Notes under the pieces: model-generated
Told to the model about the DNA's origin: nothing
The model's input: the letters and a program-made list of their open reading frames with translations, nothing else
The model's database searches: none
Shown here: piece by piece, positions 1 to 7,962 of the stretch
How the letters are laid out: the number at the start of each line of letters is the position of its first letter
Position numbering within the stretch: position 1 is the stretch's first letter
From: Methanococcoides sp. LMO-2
Lineage (GTDB): Archaea > Halobacteriota > Methanosarcinia > Methanosarcinales > Methanosarcinaceae
Assembly (NCBI RefSeq): GCF_038432375.1
Contig: NZ_JBCAUS010000006.1
Coordinates: 310,001 to 374,000 of the forward strand
Reading direction: 5' to 3'
DNA length: 64,000 nt
Made by a program: the position numbers and the translations under genes

Positions 1-118
1 GCAAAAGCCCGGCTATACCAAAGCCCAGCAACAGATAGGGAGCAGCTTCTGCAAAAATATCCCACGACTCGAGCATTATATCTGCAAGTGTCCCCAAGAC
101 TGCATCTGCAAAGCTCAT
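1..118 (-). CDS. Metal-efflux permease (SO_0444/DUF318-type), N-terminus only
   Basis: This is the first 39 codons of a gene that runs off the left edge. The ATG at 118 overlaps the TGA of the upstream arsR-like gene (ATGA), so the two are probably translationally coupled. The visible peptide starts MSFADAVLGTL, continues with LESWDIF and AEAAPYLLLGF and enters a hydrophobic helix. This resembles the N-terminus of permeases of the DUF318 (SO_0444 Cu/Zn efflux) family, multi-pass inner-membrane proteins often paired with ArsR repressors. The metal cannot be told from this fragment. The family call rests on the short motif and on the ArsR neighbour. Confidence 0.6.
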   Translation of the reverse strand, partial: MSFADAVLGTLADIMLESWDIFAEAAPYLLLGFGIAGLL

Positions 119-471
119 TGCACACACCCCGTCACATGTTTGCGTGAGAGTTCAAGAAGAAGTCTCACATGTTCATCAGCAAGTGAATAGACAACAAAGC
201 GACCATTCTTTATGGTCCTGACAAGGTCAAGCTGGCGAAGGGTGCGAAGGTTGTGTGAGATGGATGACTGGCTCATTCCGAGAGCCGCTTCAAGTTCGCA
301 TACGCACATCTCTTTTTCCAGAAGGAGATACATGATCTTCAGGCGGGGCTCTGATCGAAGTGCATGGAAGATCCTGGAGAGCCTCAATATTGCAGCTTCA
401 TCAGGCAGGTCGGAAGCAAGAGAATTGATATACTCCACATCGACCCGTTCACAGTCATTTTCCCGTCCCAT
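115..471 (-). CDS. ArsR/SmtB-family metal-sensing repressor
   Basis: A 118-residue winged-helix repressor that should bind operator DNA without metal and release it when metal binds. Residues 54-60 hold the ArsR/CadC alpha-3 motif (C56-V-C58-E-L), followed by the recognition-helix stretch MSQSSISHNL. Cys7 could complete a CadC-like alpha-3N thiolate site. Near the C-terminus there is also a DxH pair followed 11 residues later by a second His, partly resembling the alpha-5 zinc site of SmtB/CzrA, with the last acidic or His ligand missing. The gene overlaps the permease start by 4 bases. A palindrome just upstream is the likely autoregulatory operator. Confidence 0.88.
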   Translation of the reverse strand: MGRENDCERVDVEYINSLASDLPDEAAILRLSRIFHALRSEPRLKIMYLLLEKEMCVCELEAALGMSQSSISHNLRTLRQLDLVRTIKNGRFVVYSLADEHVRLLLELSRKHVTGCVQ

Positions 472-473
472 GA

Positions 474-497
474 ATATATGAACATATTTTCATGTAT
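474..497. promoter_or_regulatory. SmtB/ArsR-type operator palindrome upstream of arsR
   Basis: The arms ATATATGAA (474-482) and TTCATGTAT (489-497) match at 8 of 9 positions in inverted orientation around CATATT. The TGAA...TTCA core resembles the hyphenated palindromes bound by SmtB/ArsR repressors. It lies 3-26 bases upstream of the arsR start and runs into the end of ecfT. Confidence 0.6.
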
Positions 498-1260
498 ATA
501 GGATTATTGCTGTCACGAGAACAACAGATGCACACACTAACCAATCGGACATCCTCATCTTCATCTCAAAAAGTGAAGTCCTGTATTCGCCCTGGTAACA
601 TCTGGATTCCATGGACAGTGCAACATCGTCGGCCATGCGCATGGAACCCCTTAAGGCAGGTATCGCAAGGGACAGCATCCCGGCGACAGGATGATGACCG
701 GATCTCAGGCCACGGGACACCTGTGCATCGCGGACTTGTCCCACATACCACAGGAGATGCGGAATAAAATGGATCGCCAGGGACATCATTGTTGCAATCT
801 CAAAGGATGTTGTGCCCAGTCTCCTCAAAGGAAGAGGACGAAGCAGGCGCTCGATGGCACTTGTCAAAAGGGCAGGCCTTGTGGTGGAAGTGAGAAGGGA
901 CCCAAAAAGGATCAACAGGATGAAACGACCGGTCACAACTGCTCCCTTTTCAAGACCCTCATAAGTTGGTGAAAAAGCGAAGGATAAGATCGGACTTCCA
1001 CCTGTAAAGAACAGATGAATAAAGAAGATAAATCCAAAAAATATTGCCATAGGACGAAGAGAGCGAACAATAGAGGATGCACTCAGCCCTGCAATTATGA
1101 CAAGTCCCGCAAAGAGAAATGACACAAAGAGAAGATGTGAAAATTGGGATAGGTTGAAGATCAGGATGCTCAGGGACATTACGGAGATGACCTTTGCCCG
1201 CGGGTCCAGGGTGTGAAGAAAAGAACTTCCGGCCACATAGGAGAAAACAGGCCCTGCCAT
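490..1260 (-). CDS. ecfT: ECF transporter transmembrane coupling protein EcfT
   Basis: A 256-residue membrane protein of the CbiQ/EcfT family, which couples the two ECF ATPases to the substrate-binding S component. Several hydrophobic segments fill residues 25-130. The cytoplasmic coupling motifs appear as S182-R-G184 and E218-S-R220, at the usual place of the two Arg-containing EcfT motifs. Its ATG overlaps the TGA of ecfA2 by one base. It is the last gene of bioY-ecfA1-ecfA2-ecfT, so biotin is the likely cargo. If EcfT is shared with S components encoded elsewhere, other vitamins could also be carried. Confidence 0.9.
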   Translation of the reverse strand: MAGPVFSYVAGSSFLHTLDPRAKVISVMSLSILIFNLSQFSHLLFVSFLFAGLVIIAGLSASSIVRSLRPMAIFFGFIFFIHLFFTGGSPILSFAFSPTYEGLEKGAVVTGRFILLILFGSLLTSTTRPALLTSAIERLLRPLPLRRLGTTSFEIATMMSLAIHFIPHLLWYVGQVRDAQVSRGLRSGHHPVAGMLSLAIPALRGSMRMADDVALSMESRCYQGEYRTSLFEMKMRMSDWLVCASVVLVTAIILYT

Positions 1261-2084
1261 CAGAGCTCACCCCGTTTGTCAGACCATGCCGCATGGATCT
1301 CACCGAATGCATCATCCACAGAAAAGACATCGTCCCTTACATCGATACCTGCTCGCTTCAGATCCCTCATGAATTCTGTGACCTGCGGGATCGGGGAAGG
1401 CATCGATGAGAGGTATTCCGAAGGGGTTCCCTGAAATGCTATTTCGCCATTATCCAGGCAGATCAGCCTGTCCACAACATCAAGTACGTCTTCGATCTGA
1501 TGTGAGACCAGTACGACCCCCACACCGGTTTCTTTCAGGGAGTTCAGTATCCGGAATAGGTTGGACCTTCCGCTTTTGCTCAGGCCAGAGGTCGGCTCAT
1601 CCAGAACCAGATAATCCGGAGAGGATGACAAAACGCCTGCAAGAGCAACAAGACGCATCTCACCGCCACTCAGGCTGAAAGGCGATCTTTCGAGGATAGA
1701 GTCGGAAAGACCAACTTCCCTGACAGCTTCACGCACACAGACATCAAGCTCATCCCCACTGATCCCAAAGTTCTTCGGACCATAGGCAATGTCCTCATGG
1801 ACGGTGTTGCAGAACAGCTGCCTTGAAGGGTGCTGGAAAAGAATTCCCACTTTTTTGCAGGTACCTTTCTTAGAAGAGAGTTCACCATCAACGGCCACAC
1901 TCCCGGAATCAGGGAGCAGCAGACCATTCAGGTGCTTTATCAAAGTGGTCTTACCGCATCCGACATTGCCCACTATTCCCACGGACTCACCGGCACCAAT
2001 GGAAAAGGAGATGTTCTTAAGGACCGAAGTTGCGTTCTTTCCTTTCCCGTAAGAAAAGGACAGGTCCTTTACATCAATCGACAT
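1260..2084 (-). CDS. ecfA2: ECF transporter ATPase EcfA2
   Basis: A 274-residue ABC ATPase, one of the two energising subunits of the biotin ECF transporter. It has Walker A GNVGCGKTT (39-47), a Q-loop near FQHPSRQ, the LSGGE signature (138-142) and Walker B with LDEPTSG (161-167). It overlaps the end of ecfA1 by 16 bases and touches the ecfT start, so the operon is tightly coupled. ECF transporters use two different ATPases, and the paralogue next door fills the other position. Which is A1 and which is A2 was assigned by gene order only. Confidence 0.92.
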   Translation of the reverse strand: MSIDVKDLSFSYGKGKNATSVLKNISFSIGAGESVGIVGNVGCGKTTLIKHLNGLLLPDSGSVAVDGELSSKKGTCKKVGILFQHPSRQLFCNTVHEDIAYGPKNFGISGDELDVCVREAVREVGLSDSILERSPFSLSGGEMRLVALAGVLSSSPDYLVLDEPTSGLSKSGRSNLFRILNSLKETGVGVVLVSHQIEDVLDVVDRLICLDNGEIAFQGTPSEYLSSMPSPIPQVTEFMRDLKRAGIDVRDDVFSVDDAFGEIHAAWSDKRGEL

Positions 2085-2878
2085 AGTTCCTCCTTCAGTT
2101 CATCAGAGCTCACCGGCAACACATTAGCATCCAGTATGCCTGCATCCTGAAGCCTGAGTGCAAGCTCCATGAGAGGGGGAATGCTGTGGCCTGAGGAATA
2201 GAGTTCACGGAAGACACCTTCAGGGGACCCGTCAAAAGCAACAGAGCCTTCTTCCATCAGGATCACACGGTCTGCAACAAGGACCTCTTCCATGTGGTGG
2301 GTCACATATACGATGGTCTTGCCCATCCGGTTGAGCTTGCTTACTATATCCAGCACCTGACTGCGGGAATCCTGATCCAGCATCGATGTGATCTCATCGA
2401 ACACAAGGATCTCAGGCCTCATTGCCAGAACACCGGCAATTGCTGTCTTTTGTAATTGACCCCCGCTGAGGTTTATCAAAAGTTGCTCCTCAAGGCCTTC
2501 GAGACCAACGTCAAGGATCGATCCGGATACACGGCTGCGGATCTCACCGCGTTCAAGTGCAAGGTTCTCAGGACCAAAAGCGATATCTTCTTCCACAGTC
2601 GCACCCACTGCCTGGGAATGAGGGTCCTGGAACACCATCCCGACGAGCTGACGGACCTGCCATAGGTTTGCGGGGTCAAGAGTATCCATCCCGCATACCG
2701 AAACGGAGCCTTTCGAAGGTGTAAGAAGGCCGTTCATGTGACGCACAAGAGTAGACTTGCCACTACCATTGTCACCTATTATTGCGGTGAATGTACCTTC
2801 TTCTATCTGAAGGTCCACTTCGTCGAGTACCCTGTGACCATCAGGATAACTGTAGCTTACACCTTCGAACCTGATCAT
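2069..2878 (-). CDS. ecfA1: ECF transporter ATPase EcfA1
   Basis: The second ABC ATPase of the biotin transporter, about 269 residues. It carries Walker A GDNGSGKST, the signature INLSGGQ and Walker B ILVFDEITS; the last departs from the commoner DEPT wording but keeps the catalytic Glu. A longer frame reaches 2923, but it would overlap the end of bioY. The internal ATG at 2878 begins MIRFEGVSYSYPDG, the normal N-terminus of this family, so I prefer it. It heads the ATPase pair behind bioY in a four-gene operon. Confidence 0.9.
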   Translation of the reverse strand: MIRFEGVSYSYPDGHRVLDEVDLQIEEGTFTAIIGDNGSGKSTLVRHMNGLLTPSKGSVSVCGMDTLDPANLWQVRQLVGMVFQDPHSQAVGATVEEDIAFGPENLALERGEIRSRVSGSILDVGLEGLEEQLLINLSGGQLQKTAIAGVLAMRPEILVFDEITSMLDQDSRSQVLDIVSKLNRMGKTIVYVTHHMEEVLVADRVILMEEGSVAFDGSPEGVFRELYSSGHSIPPLMELALRLQDAGILDANVLPVSSDELKEELCRLM

Positions 2879-2900
2879 GAGAAACCTGACCCTTTTTTGA

Positions 2901-3461
2901 TCATATCCTGTACCTTGTAGCAATATAAGCAGCTACTGCTACTTTTACAAGGGCGCCACCGATGAAAGGAAGTAGTCCCACAGTGACCGCCTGGATGAAA
3001 GACATGTCTGCTACGATCATCAGGTGGGTCAGGCCGAAAGCATATATCACAGCTGAACCGGCGAGGACGTAGAGCCCATTGATGAGAATCTTTTCCGTTC
3101 TTTTATTTTCAAAAAGGAAGCCCACAACAAATGCCGCTGCAGTGAAGCCAATTATGTATCCGCCGGTTGGACCCAGGATCACGCCAATTCCCGAAGCACC
3201 TCCTGAGAACACCGGAAGACCGGCAATTCCAAGCAAGGTGTAGACAACCATACTTATTGAACCCCATTTACTTCCAAGCATTCCGCCTGCCAGCAGGACG
3301 AAAACGACCTGAAGGGTGAAGGGGATCGGACCAAGGGGTATGGTGATGTAGGCACCAATTGCGGTCAGTGCAGCAAACAGAGATGCATAGACCATTTTTT
3401 TAATATCGCTACTAGAGCTAAGAGGAGCCTTATGAATCGAGATAGTATACTCGTTAACCAT
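2901..3461 (-). CDS. bioY: Biotin transporter S component BioY
   Basis: A 186-residue, six-helix membrane protein that captures biotin and docks on the ECF module encoded downstream. Family features are the GAYITIPLGPIPFTLQ segment, the GSKWG loop, the GPTGGYIIGF motif and an LPFIGGALVKV segment near the C-terminus. It is the first gene of the operon. Its start codon lies inside an inverted repeat with the sequence of BirA biotin operators (3451-3481), so biotin-dependent repression is likely. No biotin synthesis genes are visible here, which fits a salvage role. Confidence 0.94.
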   Translation of the reverse strand: MVNEYTISIHKAPLSSSSDIKKMVYASLFAALTAIGAYITIPLGPIPFTLQVVFVLLAGGMLGSKWGSISMVVYTLLGIAGLPVFSGGASGIGVILGPTGGYIIGFTAAAFVVGFLFENKRTEKILINGLYVLAGSAVIYAFGLTHLMIVADMSFIQAVTVGLLPFIGGALVKVAVAAYIATRYRI

Positions 3462-3481
3462 GTTTTTTTACTGGTTAACAA
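3451..3481. promoter_or_regulatory. BirA-like biotin operator overlapping the bioY start
   Basis: The arms TCGTTAACC (3451-3459) and GGTTAACAA (3473-3481) are inverted around a 13-base spacer. On the coding strand this reads TTGTTAACC, spacer, GGTTAACGA. That is the wTGTwAACC/GGTTwACA form known for BirA operators in bacteria and some archaea, with a slightly shorter spacer than the common 14-16. The bioY ATG is inside the spacer, so a bound repressor would also cover the ribosome entry site. Confidence 0.65.
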
Positions 3482-3918
3482 TGAATATATACTTTACTCT
3501 AAGAACCTATACTTCCGGAGATTTTTCTAAAAGGGGTTACTAACGAGTGCCTGACAGGGTAATTTGAGCAATATTCAAAATTCTGAGAGAACAAAACATG
3601 ATGATCGGAATTTAGAATTCTCAATAACAGAAGAATGAGAGGAAAAATGGAGGGGGAATTAAGAACAAATGATAATCCCCTAAATTGTTGATATCGTAGC
3701 ACCACCACCAAGCAGAACCACAACCACAAGTTTCGTTTTTAAGACCGTACCACGAAATTATAATTCGTAGTATGGTCGATGGAATATACAAATATAATTA
3801 TACTATATTAACTTAATGAATGATTTTTGGGAGTTATGATTGTTATTATTATGAGATATTTCCAATATTGCCAGATCAATCCATCCCTATAGAAGAAATA
3901 AAGCATTTCTGCCGGGTC
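3482..3918. other. Gene-free AT-rich interval between bioY and the thermosome gene
   Basis: About 440 bases without a convincing gene. The right-hand part includes the inverted repeat at 3743-3777 and runs of A/T. Short open frames here lack ribosome sites and read as low-complexity Ser/Leu/Phe peptides. The bioY promoter should lie in its left part; I could not pick a single TATA box. Confidence 0.6.
3743..3777. repeat. Imperfect 14-bp inverted repeat
   Basis: The arms GACCGTACCACGAA and TTCGTAGTATGGTC pair at 12 of 14 positions around a 7-base AT loop. No run of T follows on either strand, so it does not look like a simple terminator. It could be an operator or a small RNA hairpin. I have no functional assignment. 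Confidence 0.5.
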
Positions 3919-3961
3919 AAAAAAAGAAAAGAAAAAAGAACGTGTCGGTAAACCCGACACG
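3919..3961 (-). terminator. Terminator of the thermosome gene
   Basis: The hairpin CGTGTCGG-TAAAC-CCGACACG (3941-3961) is a perfect 8-bp stem. On the minus strand it lies 22 bases past the thermosome stop and is followed by a T-rich tract. Confidence 0.75.
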
Positions 3962-3983
3962 GGTAGTTAGATTTAATTTCGGA

Positions 3984-5597
3984 TCAGTAATTAGCGGTTG
4001 CATCAAGGTCAATGTCCATGTCAGGAGCTCCTGGCATAGGACCTGATGAAGGACTTGCTGCTACAAGATCGTCGATCCTGAGGATCATGACAGTAGCCTC
4101 GGTTGCAGCGTTGATTGCCTGTGTCTTGATACGCAGTGGTTCGATAACATCGTTCTCCCACATGTCGACAACGTCACCGGTGTAGACATTGAGACCTGCG
4201 TTCTTGTTGCCCTGCTCGTGCTGGGAACGGAGTTCTACAAGTATGTCTATTGGGTCAAGACCTGCGTTCTCTGCAAGTGTCTGTGGAATGACCTCGAGTG
4301 CTTCAGCGAACTTGCTGACTGCGAGCTGCTCCCTTCCCTTAAGGGTTGCTGCGTACTCGTTGAGCCTTAATGAAAGTTCGATCTCAGGTGAACTGCCACC
4401 TACTACGACCTTACCATCTTCGATGACAACTCCGACAACACGGAGAGCATCTGTCAATGCGTGCTCAAGTTCAGCGACCACGTGATCGGTTCCGCCGTGG
4501 AGAAGTACTGTTACTGCCTGGGAGTTCTGGCATCCGGTGACGTAGGTCATCTTTGCGCCTCTGATCTCCTTCTCTTCAACAAGATCTGCAGTTCCTGTGT
4601 CTTCAGCTGTGATCTCGTCAAGGTCCTGGATGAGTGTACCGCCGGTTACCTTGCTGAGTCTCTTAAGATCGCTCTTCTTTACCCTTCTGACAGCGTAGAT
4701 GCCTGCCTTCTCGATGTAGTACTGTGCCATGTCGTCAAGACCTTTCTGGCAGAATACGACGTTTGCACCGCTGGCGATGACCTTCTCAGCCATCTCTCTC
4801 ATCATCTTCTCTTCCTGGTCCAGGAACATCTGCATCTGGTCAGGTGAGGTGATCTTGATCTCAGCATCCATCTCAGTCTTCCTGAACTCGATAGGACAGG
4901 TTACAAGAAGGATCTTTGCGTTCTCTACACGCTCAGGCATGTTAGGGTGTGAGCGTTCCTTGTCGATAACGAGACCTTCCACGAGATCGGAATCCATGAT
5001 GCTTCCGCCTGCACGCTTCTCGATCTTGATGTTGCTGGTGTCGACAACAAGTTTGCCGTCTTCCTCTTCAACAACGTTCCTTACAGCATCTACTGTGAGC
5101 TTTGAAAGCTTCTCTTTGTATGCCTCAGCGCCTTTGCCTGTAATAGCGGTTGCTGCGATCTTCATGAGAGCTTCTGTGTCCTCAGGAGTTACATCGATTG
5201 TGATGGTCTCAAGGATCTCACGGCATTTCTTTGCAGCATGCCTGTAACCTTCAGATATAATAGTTGGGTGGACACCTTTGTCAATAAGCTCTTCTGCCTT
5301 TGCAAGAAGCTCACCTGAAAGGACAGCAGCGGAAGTTGTTCCGTCTCCTACTTCGTCGTCCTGGGTCTTGGATACCTCGACGATCATCTTAGCTGCAGGA
5401 TGCTGGATGTCCATTTCCTTCAGAATGGTAGCACCATCATTGGTGATGACGATGTCACCCATAGAATCTACGAGCATCTTGTCCATTCCCTTTGGACCAA
5501 GTGTTGTACGAACTGAATTTGCAACGGCCTTTCCTGCAAGGATATTAATGCTCTGAGCATCCCTGCCCTGGATTGTCTGACTTCCATTTGATAAGAT
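3984..5597 (-). CDS. thsA: Thermosome (group II chaperonin) subunit
   Basis: An ATP-driven protein-folding chaperonin subunit that assembles into double rings. Seen: NDGATILKE, the nucleotide loop GDGTT (residues 84-88 of the full frame), [11 protein letters not shown] near the C-terminus, and a short acidic/Met-rich tail. Start problem: the first ATG (5486) would remove GRDAQ and the conserved RTTLGPKG segment. The frame is open upstream to 5597, giving a normal 537 residues, but holds no ATG, GTG or TTG. A perfect AGGAGG (5605-5610) sits 7 bases before an ATC codon at 5597, so I place the start there. A one-base error in the sequence is the alternative. The promoter holds a TATA box and palindrome. 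Confidence 0.93.
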   Translation of the reverse strand: MLSNGSQTIQGRDAQSINILAGKAVANSVRTTLGPKGMDKMLVDSMGDIVITNDGATILKEMDIQHPAAKMIVEVSKTQDDEVGDGTTSAAVLSGELLAKAEELIDKGVHPTIISEGYRHAAKKCREILETITIDVTPEDTEALMKIAATAITGKGAEAYKEKLSKLTVDAVRNVVEEEDGKLVVDTSNIKIEKRAGGSIMDSDLVEGLVIDKERSHPNMPERVENAKILLVTCPIEFRKTEMDAEIKITSPDQMQMFLDQEEKMMREMAEKVIASGANVVFCQKGLDDMAQYYIEKAGIYAVRRVKKSDLKRLSKVTGGTLIQDLDEITAEDTGTADLVEEKEIRGAKMTYVTGCQNSQAVTVLLHGGTDHVVAELEHALTDALRVVGVVIEDGKVVVGGSSPEIELSLRLNEYAATLKGREQLAVSKFAEALEVIPQTLAENAGLDPIDILVELRSQHEQGNKNAGLNVYTGDVVDMWENDVIEPLRIKTQAINAATEATVMILRIDDLVAASPSSGPMPGAPDMDIDLDATANY

Positions 5598-5680
5598 ATT
5601 TAGCCCTCCTAAATAGCGTTGATAGATTAATTTCGATTAATTTGAATTTGGTTAGATATTACACAATATGCGCTCTATCT

Positions 5681-5711
5681 GTTCGTTCTAGATGAATGAA
5701 CTTCTATATAA
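5681..5711 (-). promoter_or_regulatory. Thermosome promoter: TATA box and adjacent palindrome
   Basis: On the minus strand a TTATATAG box (5704-5711) precedes the palindrome GTTCGTTC-TAGAT-GAATGAAC (5681-5701), whose 8-bp arms match at 7 positions. The palindrome lies between the TATA box and the expected transcription start about 25 bases downstream. That is where archaeal repressors commonly block initiation. The gene is a heat-shock chaperonin, so a heat-responsive repressor is a reasonable inference. Confidence 0.55.
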
Positions 5712-5842
5712 GGATAACTGGTACTTGTATTGAACCAGGCTGAACAAGAAGAAAACAAAAAGTAGAAGAGAACAATAAACACAATGCTGCAAAACCTGCA
5801 AAAGAAATAGAGAATAAGAACACAAGAAAAGGATATAAGATA

Positions 5843-5914
5843 CGTCCCGGCCGAGACTTGAACTCGGGTCGAAGGCTCCGCAGGCCTCCAGGATATCCGC
5901 TACCCTACCGGGAC
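5843..5914 (-). tRNA. tRNA-Arg (anticodon GCG)
   Basis: The minus strand folds as a complete tRNA: acceptor stem GTCCCGG/CCGGGAC, D arm with GGGTAGCGGAT, anticodon stem GAGGC/GCCTT around the loop CTGCGGA (U33, anticodon GCG), a short variable loop, and T arm CCGAG-TTCAAGT-CTCGG. The discriminator is G and the CCA end is not encoded. It decodes CGC and CGU arginine codons. It stands alone between the divergent thermosome and GTPase genes. Confidence 0.93.
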
Positions 5915-6056
5915 AGGTTGGACAGCTTCCTAATAACTTACTGCAATATAAATATTGCTGGTCGGAGATCAAACTAAGGCAAATTCATGGATATGTCAGA
6001 TAACCTTAGACCATCCACTAAAAAAAGTTAAATGCTTCGAGGGTGATGTGTAGAAC

Positions 6057-7244
6057 ATGTCAATGACCATAGGCCTTGCAGGAAAACCAAATGCAGGTAA
6101 ATCAACTTTTTTCAAGGCAGCTACCCTTGCGGATGTGGAGATCGCGAACTATCCGTTCACCACCATCAATGCCAACAGAGGTGTAACATACGTAAGGGCT
6201 GAATGTCCATGCATGCAGAAAGATAAACGCTGTGGCAACTGCCAGGACGGGATCAGGTTCGTCCCCATCGAGATGATCGATGTGGCAGGCCTTGTGCCTG
6301 ATGCTCACACCGGCCGTGGTCTTGGTAATGCCTTCCTTGACGAGCTCAGGCAGGCGCAGGCCATCATCCATGTGATCGATGCATCCGGTGGTACGGACAT
6401 TGAAGGGAACCCTGTGGATATCGGGGACCACGATCCGATGGAGGACGTGGACTTCCTCAACCGTGAGATCACCATGTGGATGACAGGCATCCTTAAACGT
6501 AACTGGGACAAGCTCTCACGCAAGATAAAGGCAGAAGGCCTCAAGATGTCAGAGGTTATCTCCGACCAGCTCATGGGCGCCGGGGTCAATGAATCCCAGG
6601 CACACGAAGCCCTGCTTTCCTGCCCCATGCCCGGAGAATGCACCCAGTGGACCGATGAGGACATGATCAATCTCTGTGAAGCGATCCGTGCCATCAGCAA
6701 ACCTACAATGATAGCCGCCAACAAGATCGATGTGGCGCCTGAGGAAAACGTCAGCAACCTCGAGAGCCTCGACCTTATAGTAGTGCCCACCAGTGCTGCT
6801 GCAGAGCTTGCATTAAGGTCAGCTGCAAAGAACGAGATCATCAAGTACCTTCCGGGTGACGATGACTTCGACATCATCTCCGAGGACGTGAACGACGCAC
6901 AGAGAAAAGGACTGGAAAGCCTGAAAGGCCTCATGAAACAGCTGGGAACCGGTGGCGGCGGGATCCAGGAGTGCATCAACCGGGCGGTCTTCGACCTGCT
7001 CGACCTCATAGTAGTATATCCGGTAGAGGATGAAGGCAAATGGTCCGACAAGAACGACAGGATGCTTCCTGATGCGTTCCTCATGCCGAAAGGATCCACA
7101 GCCCACGACCTTGCATACCGGGTACATACCGACATCGGGGACAGGTTCCTCTATGCAGTGGACGGCAAGACAAAGATGCGCCTTGGAGAAAAACACGAGC
7201 TCAACGACGGCGATGTGATCAAGATCGTATCCACAGCCAAATAA
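6057..7244 (+). CDS. YchF/DRG-like GTP- or ATP-binding protein with TGS domain
   Basis: A 395-residue Obg-related P-loop protein. Visible are G1 GKPNAGKST (9-17), G3 DVAGL (75-79), G4 ANKID near residue 223 and a C-terminal TGS domain beginning near residue 310 (VYPVEDEGKWSD to GDVIKIV). Between G1 and G3 there are four Cys (50, 52, 59, 62) in a CPC...CGNC arrangement typical of archaeal members and suggestive of a small metal site. Homologues act on or near the ribosome, but the archaeal role is not settled. The start ATG follows GGGTGAT; a second ATG two codons later is possible. A separate cis-prenyltransferase-like gene follows after 40 bases. Confidence 0.88.
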   Translation: MSMTIGLAGKPNAGKSTFFKAATLADVEIANYPFTTINANRGVTYVRAECPCMQKDKRCGNCQDGIRFVPIEMIDVAGLVPDAHTGRGLGNAFLDELRQAQAIIHVIDASGGTDIEGNPVDIGDHDPMEDVDFLNREITMWMTGILKRNWDKLSRKIKAEGLKMSEVISDQLMGAGVNESQAHEALLSCPMPGECTQWTDEDMINLCEAIRAISKPTMIAANKIDVAPEENVSNLESLDLIVVPTSAAAELALRSAAKNEIIKYLPGDDDFDIISEDVNDAQRKGLESLKGLMKQLGTGGGGIQECINRAVFDLLDLIVVYPVEDEGKWSDKNDRMLPDAFLMPKGSTAHDLAYRVHTDIGDRFLYAVDGKTKMRLGEKHELNDGDVIKIVSTAK

Positions 7245-7284
7245 TGACCCGGGCATATACCCCGGGAACATTCAAGATGACACT

Positions 7285-7944
7285 ATGATAAGAAGCCTGT
7301 ATGAGAGATACCTGCTCGACCAGGTGAACAATGCACCGGAGCAGATACCTGAACATATAACAATGATACTCCCTGAATCCGACCTGCTTGATGCGCAGGG
7401 GAAGGAAAAGTTCAGGGAAGTGATGGGCTGGTGCCTGAAGCTTGGCATCACGACCATCAGCATCTACGTAGATGTACTGGACACAAAGGAAGAGTTCCAG
7501 AAACAGATGGTATCCACACTTACTACAGGCCTTACGGATATACTTGGATCATTCCCAGAAGAAGTTGGCTTTTTCATATACGATGAGAAAGGCGATCTCA
7601 AAAAGGAACGTAAAGGGAATTCCCTTACCGTACATCTCTCGATCGGTTTCGGCGGAAGGGCGGAGATCACAAAGTCAGTCCGATCGATACTCTCTGAAGT
7701 GAAAGATGGTAAGATCGCACCTGAAGATATAGATGAGAGCGTGATAGAGTCACATCTGCTGGTAAAGGAAGAACCTGACATGATCATACGCTCCGGCGGG
7801 AACCACCTTTCAGATTTCCTGCTCTGGCAATCCGCATATTCAGAGCTTTATTTCACAGATGTCAACTGGCACGATCTCAGGAAAATAGACCTGCTTAGAA
7901 TTATACGGGATTTCCAGAAAAGGCAGCGTCGCTTTGGCAAATGA
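7285..7944 (+). CDS. Cis-prenyltransferase-like protein, catalytic motif lost (NgBR-like subunit)
   Basis: 219 residues, with the fold of undecaprenyl/dolichyl diphosphate synthases: a GGRAEI motif near 123-128, a C-terminal block DFLLWQSAYSELYFTDV (177-193), and a final R216-F-G218 matching the RXG motif. The N-terminal catalytic motif DGNRRW is absent; residues 27-34 read MILPESDL, so the Mg-binding Asp is gone. The RTSGExRLSNF segment is also altered (RSGGNHLSDF) and apparently lacks the second Arg. This pattern resembles the non-catalytic NgBR/Nus1 subunit of heteromeric cis-prenyltransferases. A heteromeric enzyme has been reported for Methanosarcina, so I infer a partner subunit for lipid-carrier synthesis; the active partner is not in this window. 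Confidence 0.8.
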   Translation: MIRSLYERYLLDQVNNAPEQIPEHITMILPESDLLDAQGKEKFREVMGWCLKLGITTISIYVDVLDTKEEFQKQMVSTLTTGLTDILGSFPEEVGFFIYDEKGDLKKERKGNSLTVHLSIGFGGRAEITKSVRSILSEVKDGKIAPEDIDESVIESHLLVKEEPDMIIRSGGNHLSDFLLWQSAYSELYFTDVNWHDLRKIDLLRIIRDFQKRQRRFGK

Positions 7945-7962
7945 CCTTGTCCCAAAAACCGA

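Noticed and set aside
3499-3729. 76-residue frame on the minus strand
   Set aside because: No ribosome site, low-complexity hydrophobic/Ser composition and no neighbour logic; the region is AT-rich intergenic.
5688-5972. 94-residue frame on the minus strand
   Set aside because: It covers the tRNA-Arg and the thermosome promoter.
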